From a virus, in the IMG/VR virus record IMGVR_UViG_3300029985_000005, positions 1 through 43,911 of that record: a stretch of 43,911 bases of DNA, one strand, 5' to 3'. Under the pieces are notes generated by a model. The model was not told the origin of the DNA and ran no database searches. It saw only the letters and a program-made list of their open reading frames with translations. Position numbers and translations under genes: made by a program. Within the stretch, counting starts at the first letter, position 1, and each line of letters starts with the position of its first letter. Positions 1-7,252 of this stretch are shown here, one piece after another.

Positions 1-127
1 TGCTCGTTATTTTTACAGCGATGTATAGCGTATTTGTAGCATAAATATCACACTAAACAGCGATAGTTGAACATATTGTACGTTTTTTTAGATTAATATT
101 TTTACAATTGTTCAAAAAATATGATAA
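1..127. repeat. 127-bp exact direct terminal repeat, left copy
   Basis: These 127 bases are identical to 43785-43911. The length equals a common maximum k-mer of de Bruijn assemblers, so the simplest reading is an assembly overlap marking a circular or circularly permuted genome, not a biological terminal repeat. The copy lies inside the gene-free control region upstream of the terminase small subunit. Confidence 0.95.
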
Positions 128-589
128 CCGATGACTTTATACAGTTTTTCAAAAAAAGACAAAAATGAAAGTCTCTGACAGTTGATGTACATGTGTAGTT
201 GTGATAGATTAGGTTATAACATTGATAGACTTAGTATATACGAATGATGCTTCGGTTATGCCTCTAAGCCACGTCTGCCAACGGTCTGTATTGTGCTTAG
301 GCTATGCTGCGGTTATGTGATTGCATGCAGTCAGACGACTATACTTAGTTAGTTAACTTATTGATTAATATTAATATAATAAAGTATAAGATAAACACAG
401 TATATACTAATAGCGGGATAGCGAGATAACCGTACGTTGTTTAGAGCTGGGAGTGTACAACGTATGTATATACTCGTCGTACATGCCGATGTGAAAAAAG
501 TATAAATAACTTCAACTATCGGTTATCTCGCTATAAAACTATACTCATGGTAAATACGGCCTTATTAATCAGTAGGTTACGCATAACCG
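123..589. repeat. cluster of six CGGTTATS octamers, candidate iterons
   Basis: The octamer CGGTTAT(C/G) or its complement occurs at 123-130 (-), 253-260 (+), 310-317 (+), 425-432 (-), 520-527 (+) and 582-589 (-). Extended copies pair into inverted repeats: 252-261 with 581-590 (10 bp) and 418-432 with 520-534 (15 bp). Six hits in under 500 bp is far more than chance for an 8-mer. The stretch has no gene and lies near the primase/helicase gene, so a replication origin or a regulator-binding array is the likely role; which one is not shown by sequence. Confidence 0.7.
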
Positions 590-622
590 ACCCTCTAGCG
601 AGGACAGCACATTGGTATATAC
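234..622. repeat. four copies of the palindrome GTATATAC
   Basis: The self-complementary octamer GTATATAC occurs at 234-241, 400-407, 466-473 and 615-622, interspersed with the CGGTTATS copies. Perfect palindromes of this length suit dimeric protein binding or an easily melted AT element. The last copy sits just upstream of the promoter for the gene at 693. Confidence 0.55.
418..534. repeat. nested inverted repeats, possible cruciform
   Basis: A perfect 15-bp inverted repeat (418-432 and 520-534, arm ATAGCGAGATAACCG) encloses 87 bp. Inside it, directly abutting the left arm, is a second perfect 8-bp inverted repeat (433-440 TACGTTGT and 457-464 ACAACGTA). Both outer arms contain a CGGTTATC octamer. 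No gene is present here. The arrangement suggests an origin structure or a paired-operator loop. Confidence 0.6.
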
Positions 623-624
623 CG

Positions 625-653
625 TTGTGATAAAATGACACAAATTATACAAT
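625..653 (+). promoter_or_regulatory. candidate sigma70-like promoter for the gene at 693
   Basis: A -35-like TTGTGA (625-630) and a -10-like TACAAT (648-653) are separated by exactly 17 bp. The -10 is about 40 bp before the ATG at 693, leaving room for a short leader with a CGGAGAT ribosome-binding site (678-684). This is a motif match only. Confidence 0.4.
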
Positions 654-692
654 TTTTTAGTATTTTTAATAACCAAACGGAGATCAACCAAA

Positions 693-989
693 ATGAGAGT
701 AGTTTTCAGAAGAACAGCGTTACAAGAAGGATTACATAAATATTTCACTGGAGAACCGTGCAAAAACGGTCACGTTGATATGAGATACACTGCGACCGCT
801 TCTTGCGTGAGTTGCCGCCGTGAATATAACCGTGACAAATTCATGGTTAGCCGTTATTTCAAAATTTATCGCGAAGAGGAGGATTTTATTCAAGAGCTGG
901 TAGGATATATAGCGATGTGGCGTAAAGATCTTTCAGGACGTGAAAAAATAGCTTTCTTGAAGTCCTACTTTGAGACTCTTAAGTTATAA
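693..989 (+). CDS. small zinc-finger protein, endonuclease VII-associated type
   Basis: 98 residues. Residues 18-45 carry a KYFTGEPCKNGHVDMRY block followed by SCVSCRREYN, giving Cys and His ligands of a small zinc finger. From memory, this pattern occurs in phage proteins related to recombination endonuclease VII and fused to several phage nucleases. No nuclease catalytic domain follows: the C-terminal half is an unknown, probably helical segment rich in Lys and Glu. It is a lone rightward gene with leader ACGGAGATCAACC, facing the leftward primase gene across a strong hairpin. A DNA-binding or regulatory role is the modest inference. Confidence 0.7.
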   Translation: MRVVFRRTALQEGLHKYFTGEPCKNGHVDMRYTATASCVSCRREYNRDKFMVSRYFKIYREEEDFIQELVGYIAMWRKDLSGREKIAFLKSYFETLKL

Positions 990-995
990 CCTAGC

Positions 996-1040
996 GGAGG
1001 ACTGAGAGAAGTTACGAAAACTAGGTTCTCTCAGTCCTCC
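996..1040. terminator. 15-bp perfect hairpin between convergent genes
   Basis: GGAGGACTGAGAGAA (996-1010) and its exact complement (1026-1040) flank a 15-nt loop. The element lies between the end of the rightward gene at 693-989 and the end of the leftward primase gene at 1069, where a bidirectional terminator is expected. There is no uridine tract on either side, so it is not a textbook Rho-independent terminator; RNA stabilisation or a protein-binding site are alternatives. Confidence 0.6.
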
Positions 1041-1068
1041 TACTGTGCTTAGTAGACTACGTAATCTG

Positions 1069-3381
1069 TTAGCTGCCGTACTGCGCATTCTCGTAATCAC
1101 GGACAGCTTCGCTCGGCGATATGCCCTCTTCCACTTTCTCTCTGTGAATGTAAATTCGGGGTTGCACCGTTTCGTTTTTTGGTATTCTGCTAGCGCGCCC
1201 GTTTGTGAGCGCGGGGTGCAGAACATACCCAATGTCATTTAAAAGTTTCTGTATCCCCTGCGCATGTATATATATGCGTGCTTCTTTCATTAGCGCTAAG
1301 AGATGAGTAGAACTGATGTAACCACCGCGAAAACCTACGCGATTACTTTCGATAGCTTCTATTAGTTCGTCATGACAGGGGGTGCGAACTGATAGATTGA
1401 CAGCTTCGACAGTTGAAGATGTAAAGGGTGCGACGAGACTTTCAACCGCAGGATTGTACTTGTCCGGTATTTCGAGATTTTTAAGATAATGAGTTGTGTA
1501 TTTAAATCCCTTGATTCTAAGCCACATTACTAATTCTCTAAAATATTTCTCATCGAGTCCTGAGCGTATAAGCTGCTCACGAGACTGTTGATGGCTGAAA
1601 AACATAGCGAATCGTCTTGTTTCTTCTGTTTTTCTAATGCCGTCTTTGTGATTAGTTGACAAAATAAAATTAGCGCATACATCCCGTGTGATTTTTTCAC
1701 CCCCCTTCGGCTCTATCTCTAATCTATCACTATCAATCATCGGCTTAACGGCTTCGATAATGTCGGCTTTACTCGAAGGAATGTATACATCATCGATAAT
1801 GACTAGTGTTTTTGCGTATAACCAACCGTTGAATCGTGCTGCAATCTCTTTCGATTGCGCAAAATGCACATAACGCTCGCCGATAGCGTACGCGACGATA
1901 CGAGAGAGCAATGATTTTCCATTGCCTTCAACGCCTTGCAGGACGGGACACCAACGAAATTTAATGCCCTGGTGTTGCACAAGAGCTGCGAAGTAATAGA
2001 GTAATTTTTTTTGATCTTCTTCGTTAGGATAAAGACTTGACAAATGGTTTAAAAACGGGATCACATCTCCCGCTTCGCATTCAATTGTAGGCGGATACCA
2101 AATATTAGCTTGCGAAATTCCGTTTTTATTTTCGATCTCCATGGGTTTTAAAGCAGGCTTAAAGCAGGTTGTATCGGCTTTTGGAAAGTTAAGCAATTGT
2201 GACTCAGTAAAACACTCAAATGCATTACGCGTAGTACGTGAATTTGCAGCATCCATGACGAACGTTTTAGATCCGAAAATTGCTTTGAATCGATCCGCTG
2301 TGAGCAATTGTCCGCCCGGCACTAATATCTTGTGTTCATCCTTGACGTATATGCAATTTTTAAAATGATTTATCTGTTGCTCTGCGCTTAAAAACGCGCT
2401 GTCAGTTCGATATAAAGCTTTTTGTGTACAATCCGTTTCTGATGTGTTACTATTTTCTGTGTGAATTTCCGTTTGATTTAAGTTATTTATTTGCGTCGTG
2501 TAAAACGTAGTTTGTCTCTTTGTTGCGTTCGTGATCGTTATAGAGAGATAATCTACGTTGCCGCGTTTTGAAGTCCATTTTTCTCTTGCTAATTTGGATT
2601 TATACATCAGCTGTCGTATTCTTTGTTCGTCATTCCCTGTCCAAAACGCTAAGTGCTGCGCGAGTGCGGCATCGGCTGACGAATGATTGTATGCGTGCTC
2701 TAATTTCTTGGGCGGATAAGCACGTGATAACGATTCGATATTTCCTTCCCACAGATCTCTAAAACACACTGAATTCGTAAATACTGACTTAGCAGATTTT
2801 GAATTTAATGCACGCTGAATTAATTCTTCATCGCTTTCGCTATTTCCATTGCTGACAATACCTGCGGATTCCCAAACAGTTGAATTATCGTTTTTAAAAA
2901 ATTCGGAAATAACACTGTTTAAAATCACAGTTTTATTTTGGCTTGCATCTCCGCGCGCTTCAAATCCCGTCAATGCTGCAAAACGCCGAGTGTGATATAG
3001 CTCTATATTTAAATCTGCATTTTTACATGCATGCGGATCAATGTGATCATACGTTCCAAAAATGTGAATACCGTTTTTAGATCTCGATACTTCCACTGCT
3101 GCGCCGTCGAACAATGTTATAAGTTTTTCAGCTATCGAATTCATCTTTCCGTTGTCGATGCAATGATCGATATCTAAGAAAAAAAACGGATCGTTATCTG
3201 TGAACACGAATCCTATTTCAAGCGAAGTATGAATTTGCGTTAACATTTCTGCGTGTCGATATTGAAGCCAGTTTTTTGAATCGTGTGGATCGCCAGGTTT
3301 TAACGAAATTGGATCGAGAGGAATTTTATTTCTGTGTAAAATAAATTGAGCATAACTCTCCATCGCTGAAAATACAGCCAT
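1069..3381 (-). CDS. primase-polymerase / SF3-type helicase (NrS-1-like)
   Basis: 770 residues; replication protein expected to prime and unwind DNA. The N-terminal archaeo-eukaryotic primase-like domain shows FFFLDID (Asp70, Asp72) and SKNGIHIFG (about 101-109). Residues about 233-270 (SSADAALAQHLAFW... KLAREKW) resemble the helix-bundle domain of NrS-1-type polymerases. The C-terminal DUF5906/D5-like ATPase has Walker A GVEGNGKS (483-490), Walker B LVIIDD (526-531) and the sensor-like FILSTNH (about 572-578). The start has AAGGAAG upstream. It is the last gene of the leftward helicase operon. The phage also encodes a family A polymerase, so priming rather than bulk synthesis is the likely role here. 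Confidence 0.88.
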   Translation of the reverse strand: MAVFSAMESYAQFILHRNKIPLDPISLKPGDPHDSKNWLQYRHAEMLTQIHTSLEIGFVFTDNDPFFFLDIDHCIDNGKMNSIAEKLITLFDGAAVEVSRSKNGIHIFGTYDHIDPHACKNADLNIELYHTRRFAALTGFEARGDASQNKTVILNSVISEFFKNDNSTVWESAGIVSNGNSESDEELIQRALNSKSAKSVFTNSVCFRDLWEGNIESLSRAYPPKKLEHAYNHSSADAALAQHLAFWTGNDEQRIRQLMYKSKLAREKWTSKRGNVDYLSITITNATKRQTTFYTTQINNLNQTEIHTENSNTSETDCTQKALYRTDSAFLSAEQQINHFKNCIYVKDEHKILVPGGQLLTADRFKAIFGSKTFVMDAANSRTTRNAFECFTESQLLNFPKADTTCFKPALKPMEIENKNGISQANIWYPPTIECEAGDVIPFLNHLSSLYPNEEDQKKLLYYFAALVQHQGIKFRWCPVLQGVEGNGKSLLSRIVAYAIGERYVHFAQSKEIAARFNGWLYAKTLVIIDDVYIPSSKADIIEAVKPMIDSDRLEIEPKGGEKITRDVCANFILSTNHKDGIRKTEETRRFAMFFSHQQSREQLIRSGLDEKYFRELVMWLRIKGFKYTTHYLKNLEIPDKYNPAVESLVAPFTSSTVEAVNLSVRTPCHDELIEAIESNRVGFRGGYISSTHLLALMKEARIYIHAQGIQKLLNDIGYVLHPALTNGRASRIPKNETVQPRIYIHREKVEEGISPSEAVRDYENAQYGS

Positions 3382-3412
3382 ACGTGAACTTCCTTTTGAA
3401 ATTTTTTAAAAT

Positions 3413-3727
3413 CTATTTAGCTAAATGTGTCATTACTTTATCGCGTAAATGCTCAGGTATACATTTAATATCCTTTTGCGCTAGCGCTTGTAAAATTATT
3501 TCAACGCATTCTATTTCAATTGCTTTTTTGATAATTTGTTTTCTTAAATTACCCATCGTTTTAAAATAGTGATGTATCAACGCGCCGGTGCATCTAGCTT
3601 GTTTTGCTATTTCTTCACGCGTGACTTTATCATACCCTTTTGTTTTACTGATATTTACACCGTGATTTAACAACTCATCATATCGAGCTGCTGGGTCGAG
3701 AGATCTTCTTCGTTTTCGTTTTGCCAC
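3413..3727 (-). CDS. TetR-like HTH transcriptional regulator, GTG start
   Basis: 104 residues. After a basic N-terminus (AKRKRRR), residues about 20-65 match a TetR-type DNA-binding domain: KGYDKVTREEIAKQARC then TGALIHHYFKTMGNL. The remaining short C-terminus is far smaller than a standard TetR ligand domain, as in some phage versions. I chose the GTG at 3727 because AGGAGGAGAAAA lies directly before it; an in-frame ATG at 3784 has no such site and would add 19 residues inside the upstream gene. It sits in the leftward replication operon and could bind the palindromic operators at 6063-6100, giving autoregulation; that link is inference. Confidence 0.75.
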   Translation of the reverse strand: MAKRKRRRSLDPAARYDELLNHGVNISKTKGYDKVTREEIAKQARCTGALIHHYFKTMGNLRKQIIKKAIEIECVEIILQALAQKDIKCIPEHLRDKVMTHLAK

Positions 3728-3945
3728 TTTTCTCCTCCTACTGCTGCTAAGCAATTGATAACAACGCTCACGCATTTTCTGCATGCTTTTATATTTGATG
3801 ACGGTATCTGCGCATTAATGACAGCTTGATCAATTGATTTAAAATAAAATTCATGCGTTAACGCATTTCCGCATAAGCTAATCGTTTCTTCATGCACGTG
3901 TTTAATTTCAGCTGCTACAATGTTCCCATTTTTGTCGCAAAGCAT
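3667..3945 (-). CDS. small Cys-containing protein, unknown function
   Basis: 92 residues. It has an N-terminal LCDKNGN segment, a central ACRKCVSVV that could hold zinc with the other Cys residues, and a polar acidic C-terminus. A GGGAGG ribosome-binding site precedes the ATG. Its 3' end overlaps the GTG start of the TetR-like gene by 61 bases, and its start overlaps the VRR-NUC gene end by 31 bases, so it is embedded in a tightly packed operon and probably translationally coupled. I do not recognise the family. Confidence 0.65.
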   Translation of the reverse strand: MLCDKNGNIVAAEIKHVHEETISLCGNALTHEFYFKSIDQAVINAQIPSSNIKACRKCVSVVINCLAAVGGEKWQNENEEDLSTQQLDMMSC

Positions 3946-4391
3946 GCATCGCCTCCCAGGCTCACTATTAAATTAATAAATCTCAATTGCGCTTGCTCTC
4001 TTTCATCGCCTTTAAATACCCAATCGTGTTTTTTTACTTCTCTTGCAACAAATTGCCCAATCACACATCCTATATGTTTTTCTGTGATTAAAACGGGTTT
4101 TAGCCCAATCAAATCTGACGATTTTAACACTTTGTTCAATCGCATGGATTCGTTTGCTATTCCAAAACGAATAAAACTTCCGTCTTTTGTAACTGCTGCC
4201 CCCACGTTATTTCGCCACAGTCGCATTCCCTTTTCTGATGCTTCTAAACGTAGTAGACTCAATAGTTGAGCCTCGGTGTAGTTGTCTTTTTCTTTCTCCG
4301 GTTCGTTATAGACTACGCCCAGGCTCCTCCGTAACTCTGTAAGCGCTTCAACGCTTACGTTCCATTTCTTTGCCCATTCCGACAATACCAT
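3915..4391 (-). CDS. VRR-NUC domain nuclease
   Basis: 158 residues. A short N-terminal helical part (LSEWAKKWNVSVEALTELRRSLG) precedes a VRR-NUC-type PD-(D/E)XK domain: LWRNNVGAAVTKDGSFIRFG, then SSDLIGLKPV, then GQFVAREVKKHDW with the Glu-x-Lys pair, and REQAQLRFINLIVSLGG. Members often accompany phage SF2 helicases and are thought to act as Holliday-junction or flap-type nucleases. The ATG at 4391 is preferred because GTAGGAG lies 8 bases upstream and the gene then sits 16 bases after the helicase; an upstream in-frame ATG at 4418 would overlap the helicase. Confidence 0.85.
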   Translation of the reverse strand: MVLSEWAKKWNVSVEALTELRRSLGVVYNEPEKEKDNYTEAQLLSLLRLEASEKGMRLWRNNVGAAVTKDGSFIRFGIANESMRLNKVLKSSDLIGLKPVLITEKHIGCVIGQFVAREVKKHDWVFKGDEREQAQLRFINLIVSLGGDACFATKMGTL

Positions 4392-4407
4392 CGTTTTGCT
4401 CCTACGG

Positions 4408-6039
4408 TCACAATACACCTTCGTTAACTAACACGTCAATATCTTTTTTTATCTGTAACATTAATTCACTCGCATCTGTCGCATTTAAAAGTTGTGCGTT
4501 TGCAACATCTATCTTGAACTTAAAATAAAAAGAACGATAGATAAATGAATCAGATTTATTTGTATGTTTTAAATATCCCGCCCACTGCGCAATGAGATCA
4601 CGAAGTTCTTGCTGCACTATTTTACGATCGCGATGACGTTTAATCTGCGTCTGTTGCGCAATCGGCGGGATGTGTGGATTGACACGCGGTGGGTCAAGAA
4701 TAGCGGATATCTCACCGCGAAGTTTAGCTAATATCTCACTTGATAATTCGTTTAAGTCTCCGTCTACATACTCAGGAGCCGATCGATTAGTCGGAACAGG
4801 CACATAGTCGCAGAATGGGCACGAACGTAAAACCCGTTTATATACTGAGAAACATTCGACACAAGATATAAGTAATATTTCGTCATTTTGTTTACTACGA
4901 CTACGCTTTTCGCGTCGATCTAAAGTCCAAATTCTAGGCGCATCAGGCAATCCGTGTCTGAGTACGTTACCCACGTGATCAATAATCAACGCATGTTTTT
5001 TACTGTTCTTTGGTCTTAACGCACGACCAAAACTTTGACTATATAATCCATACGATTCTGTAGGCCGTGCCATGCTGACTACTTCAATTGCAGGTACGTC
5101 AACTCCTTCACCTAAAATATCCACGTTTACAATTTGTTTTATTTCTTCGTTTCGAAATCGACGCATGATATTTGCGCGCAGTGTCGCGGGTGTTTTACCC
5201 GTGATTAATTCGGCTTTGATACCTGCGGCACAGAATGCGGTTTTAATTTCAACGGCAGCATCTACATCAACTGCAAACGTCACACCGAGTTTTCCTGGTG
5301 CGATCTTTAAATAGTGTTTAACAATGTCGCCTGTGATTTGTGATTTATGTACTGCTTTGCGCAGCGGATCAAAACTAAAATCGCCGGTTGAACCTACGGG
5401 TACGTTCGATAAATCAAGATCATTCGGGGGTGCGAAAATACGATAATCTGTGAGAAATCCGTCATGTATTAATTGACGCATCGGGATACCGACAATTAAA
5501 TCATCGAGTATGCCGTCTGAATGCCGACCCAACCCGTTACCGTCCGCGCGACATGGCGTTGCGGTCGGGTAGAGCCCGTACGCATTTGAAAATAATTCCG
5601 CGGCTCTTCCCCATTTATTTTTTTTAAGCGGGTGATGCCCCTCATCTTGCACTACTAATGAAATACTTTTAAACCACGGCGTGTCAGCAGATAAACGCAG
5701 AAGCGTGTCAATACCTGCAACGACTATATTAGACGTTGATTTATAAAATGATCGCCCTACCTCATCGTGATGTAACGCAATAATTTCTCTTATCGATTGT
5801 TTTTGCGCGATGATGTTATGCGCGATATTGTAACGTGCGAGTGTGAGCGATATCTGACTGACTAACTCAACACGATGAGCGATTGCGATCGCACCCCCGG
5901 GGTGATGCGCGAGAATGTAACTAAAAATACACGTCTTTCCACCACCCGTGTGCAGTTGAACGCCGACATTTTTATTACCGCGTTGCCATGATTCGTATAT
6001 TTGACGCACAAGGTCTTTCTGATATTCACGTAAAATCAT
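4408..6039 (-). CDS. SF2 DEAD/DEAH-type helicase with C-terminal zinc finger
   Basis: 543 residues. Motif I is HTGGGKT (30-36), motif II QDEGHH (131-136) and motif III TATP (159-162). The C-terminal RecA domain has GEGVDVPAIEVV and the motif VI-like QSFGRALRP. Near residue 390-410 a CVEC...CPFC pair forms a probable zinc ribbon. The family unwinds or remodels duplex DNA in phage replication and recombination. It is the first gene of the leftward replication operon, with GGAGAT upstream, and is transcribed divergently from the early operon across a 81-bp control region. Confidence 0.92.
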   Translation of the reverse strand: MILREYQKDLVRQIYESWQRGNKNVGVQLHTGGGKTCIFSYILAHHPGGAIAIAHRVELVSQISLTLARYNIAHNIIAQKQSIREIIALHHDEVGRSFYKSTSNIVVAGIDTLLRLSADTPWFKSISLVVQDEGHHPLKKNKWGRAAELFSNAYGLYPTATPCRADGNGLGRHSDGILDDLIVGIPMRQLIHDGFLTDYRIFAPPNDLDLSNVPVGSTGDFSFDPLRKAVHKSQITGDIVKHYLKIAPGKLGVTFAVDVDAAVEIKTAFCAAGIKAELITGKTPATLRANIMRRFRNEEIKQIVNVDILGEGVDVPAIEVVSMARPTESYGLYSQSFGRALRPKNSKKHALIIDHVGNVLRHGLPDAPRIWTLDRREKRSRSKQNDEILLISCVECFSVYKRVLRSCPFCDYVPVPTNRSAPEYVDGDLNELSSEILAKLRGEISAILDPPRVNPHIPPIAQQTQIKRHRDRKIVQQELRDLIAQWAGYLKHTNKSDSFIYRSFYFKFKIDVANAQLLNATDASELMLQIKKDIDVLVNEGVL

Positions 6040-6057
6040 TTTTATTTTAAATCTCCA

Positions 6058-6100
6058 TTGACTTACACGTTAACATACGTGTAAATTTACAAAGTGTAAA
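6058..6100. promoter_or_regulatory. divergent promoters overlapped by two palindromic operators
   Basis: Operator 1 is TTACACGT-N6-ACGTGTAA (6063-6084, perfect arms). Operator 2 is TTTACA-AAG-TGTAAA (6086-6100), with similar half-sites. Rightward: TTGACT (6058-6063), 18 bp, TAAATT (6082-6087). Leftward: TTTACA (complement of 6095-6100), 17 bp, TATGTT (complement of 6072-6077). Both operators overlap both promoters, so one bound repressor could switch the helicase operon and the early operon together. The TetR-like protein of the leftward operon is the obvious candidate binder. Confidence 0.65.
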
Positions 6101-6120
6101 GACTAGAGAGATAAAATACT

Positions 6121-6336
6121 ATGAATTTTAGTGAAGCATTTATTCTGTACACGCGCGACACTATTAACAGACAACTAGGAGACATATACATGGGTCAGAT
6201 AATCGAAACAGATAAAGAGATAAGAATAAACGTAGATTGTAAAAATAAAGATGATTGCTGCAATCTTTCAATAATCGACAACGATTGGATACGTGTAGAA
6301 ATTAATGGCCATAAAATAAGGATAATCAGAAAATGA
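6121..6336 (+). CDS. small protein, unknown function
   Basis: 71 residues from the ATG at 6121, first gene of the rightward operon. The C-terminal half has alternating hydrophobic residues (EIRINVD, NDWIRVEI, HKIRIIRK) consistent with a small beta fold. An in-frame ATG at 6190 has a better ribosome-binding site (TAGGAGA, 8 bases upstream) and would give 48 residues; the 6121 start has only GAGAG. The TGA overlaps the next ATG (ATGA). The opening MNFSEA recalls DUF2829 proteins but the rest does not match well enough to call. Confidence 0.6.
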   Translation: MNFSEAFILYTRDTINRQLGDIYMGQIIETDKEIRINVDCKNKDDCCNLSIIDNDWIRVEINGHKIRIIRK

Positions 6337-6647
6337 ATCACTATTTATTTTATTTTTCAGATCCGCGCACAAATAATTTAATTTTTAACATAGAGCTAGA
6401 AGACAATAAATTAATAGTCAATTACGGCGAGGGTGTTACAGTCGATGAAGCAGCTAAAGTTTTCTACGAGTATGCTGCTAAAGTATTTGAAAATACTATC
6501 AATAAGCCCGCAGGGTCTTATCACATTACTAAATGTATCGAATGCCGACAAGTCACGGGATATTTTTTATGTAGCCATTCTGAAAGCTGCGTATTATCTT
6601 ATACCTGCAAGAAATGTCATGATGATAAAAATTCAACGAGGATTTAA
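6333..6647 (+). CDS. Cys-rich zinc-binding-like protein, unknown function
   Basis: 104 residues, start overlapping the previous stop (ATGA). The N-terminus is beta-rich with FSDPRTNNLIFNIELEDN. The C-terminal 40 residues contain KCIECRQVTGYFLC and YTCKKCHDD, two CxxC pairs plus extra Cys and His, typical of a zinc ribbon. Not recognised as a named family. It lies in the early operon among other small Cys proteins. Confidence 0.7.
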   Translation: MNHYLFYFSDPRTNNLIFNIELEDNKLIVNYGEGVTVDEAAKVFYEYAAKVFENTINKPAGSYHITKCIECRQVTGYFLCSHSESCVLSYTCKKCHDDKNSTRI

Positions 6648-6653
6648 TTAAAA

Positions 6654-7247
6654 ATGTTAGCATTTCACAACGATCCAGCGATTAAAGAAGAATACCTAAA
6701 CAAAGATGAAACAATGGAGGATATTTTAGATTTAGGAGAAATAGGGATATCTGATGAAATTTCATATATAGTCGATTATGTTTCTAAATTTTTAAAAGAA
6801 TCAGAATCTATAGAAATATATCGCAGATTTATATCTTCGATCGAAGTAGGAGCGGATTTATCAGAAGTGTGGTTTGACTTTATGACGTGGATATTAGTAG
6901 ATGATAAATACGGTGTTATAAACTACGGAAAAACTGACAAAGAAATATCGTATATACGCGTAGTAGCGAGTGCAGTATTGTCGCACAAAGAAACTACATA
7001 TGAACAATGGTGTAACTTAAACTTCAATAGGCCTTATCATACCAGCGGTGCATCCCGATGTGCAGGTTGGGTGACGTCTTATTTTCTACAGTCAATCGCT
7101 ACCTCTCTGATTTGTGAAACTATCTGCAATTATTCAACAGCGGTTATCAGCGGTGCTGAGTTGCATGATTATGAGAATCAAAAAGAAGCGAAAAAAATTC
7201 AATTTGAAAAACTATTAGAACTAATATCAAAATGTAAAAAAGGATAA
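6654..7247 (+). CDS. hypothetical early protein
   Basis: 197 residues, acidic N-terminal half and mixed helical content. No catalytic motif, signal peptide or membrane segment is visible. A Ser/Gly-rich stretch (HTSGASRCAGWVTSYFLQS) near residues 126-145 precedes a hydrophobic helix. The ribosome-binding site before the ATG is weak, and a downstream Met (MEDILDLGE, residue 21) has AACAATGG context, so the start is uncertain. Confidence 0.65.
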   Translation: MLAFHNDPAIKEEYLNKDETMEDILDLGEIGISDEISYIVDYVSKFLKESESIEIYRRFISSIEVGADLSEVWFDFMTWILVDDKYGVINYGKTDKEISYIRVVASAVLSHKETTYEQWCNLNFNRPYHTSGASRCAGWVTSYFLQSIATSLICETICNYSTAVISGAELHDYENQKEAKKIQFEKLLELISKCKKG

Positions 7248-7252
7248 TTAAA

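Noticed and set aside
1-127. Genuine biological direct terminal repeat
   Set aside because: The length of exactly 127 bp matches an assembler k-mer; no read evidence available to support true termini.
569-763. 64-residue leftward open frame over the gene at 693
   Set aside because: It overlaps the zinc-finger gene antisense, has no ribosome-binding site and no recognisable motif, and covers repeat DNA.
3892-4269. 125-residue rightward frame antisense to the VRR-NUC gene
   Set aside because: No motif, no ribosome-binding site, and composition of a shadow frame. Unlike the intein case, the sense strand explains everything.
6121-6336. Possible DUF2829/Thoeris anti-defence 2-like protein from the MNFSEA opening
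   Set aside because: Only the first residues and a late DNDWIRV resemble that family; the conserved middle is missing and an internal start may be used.
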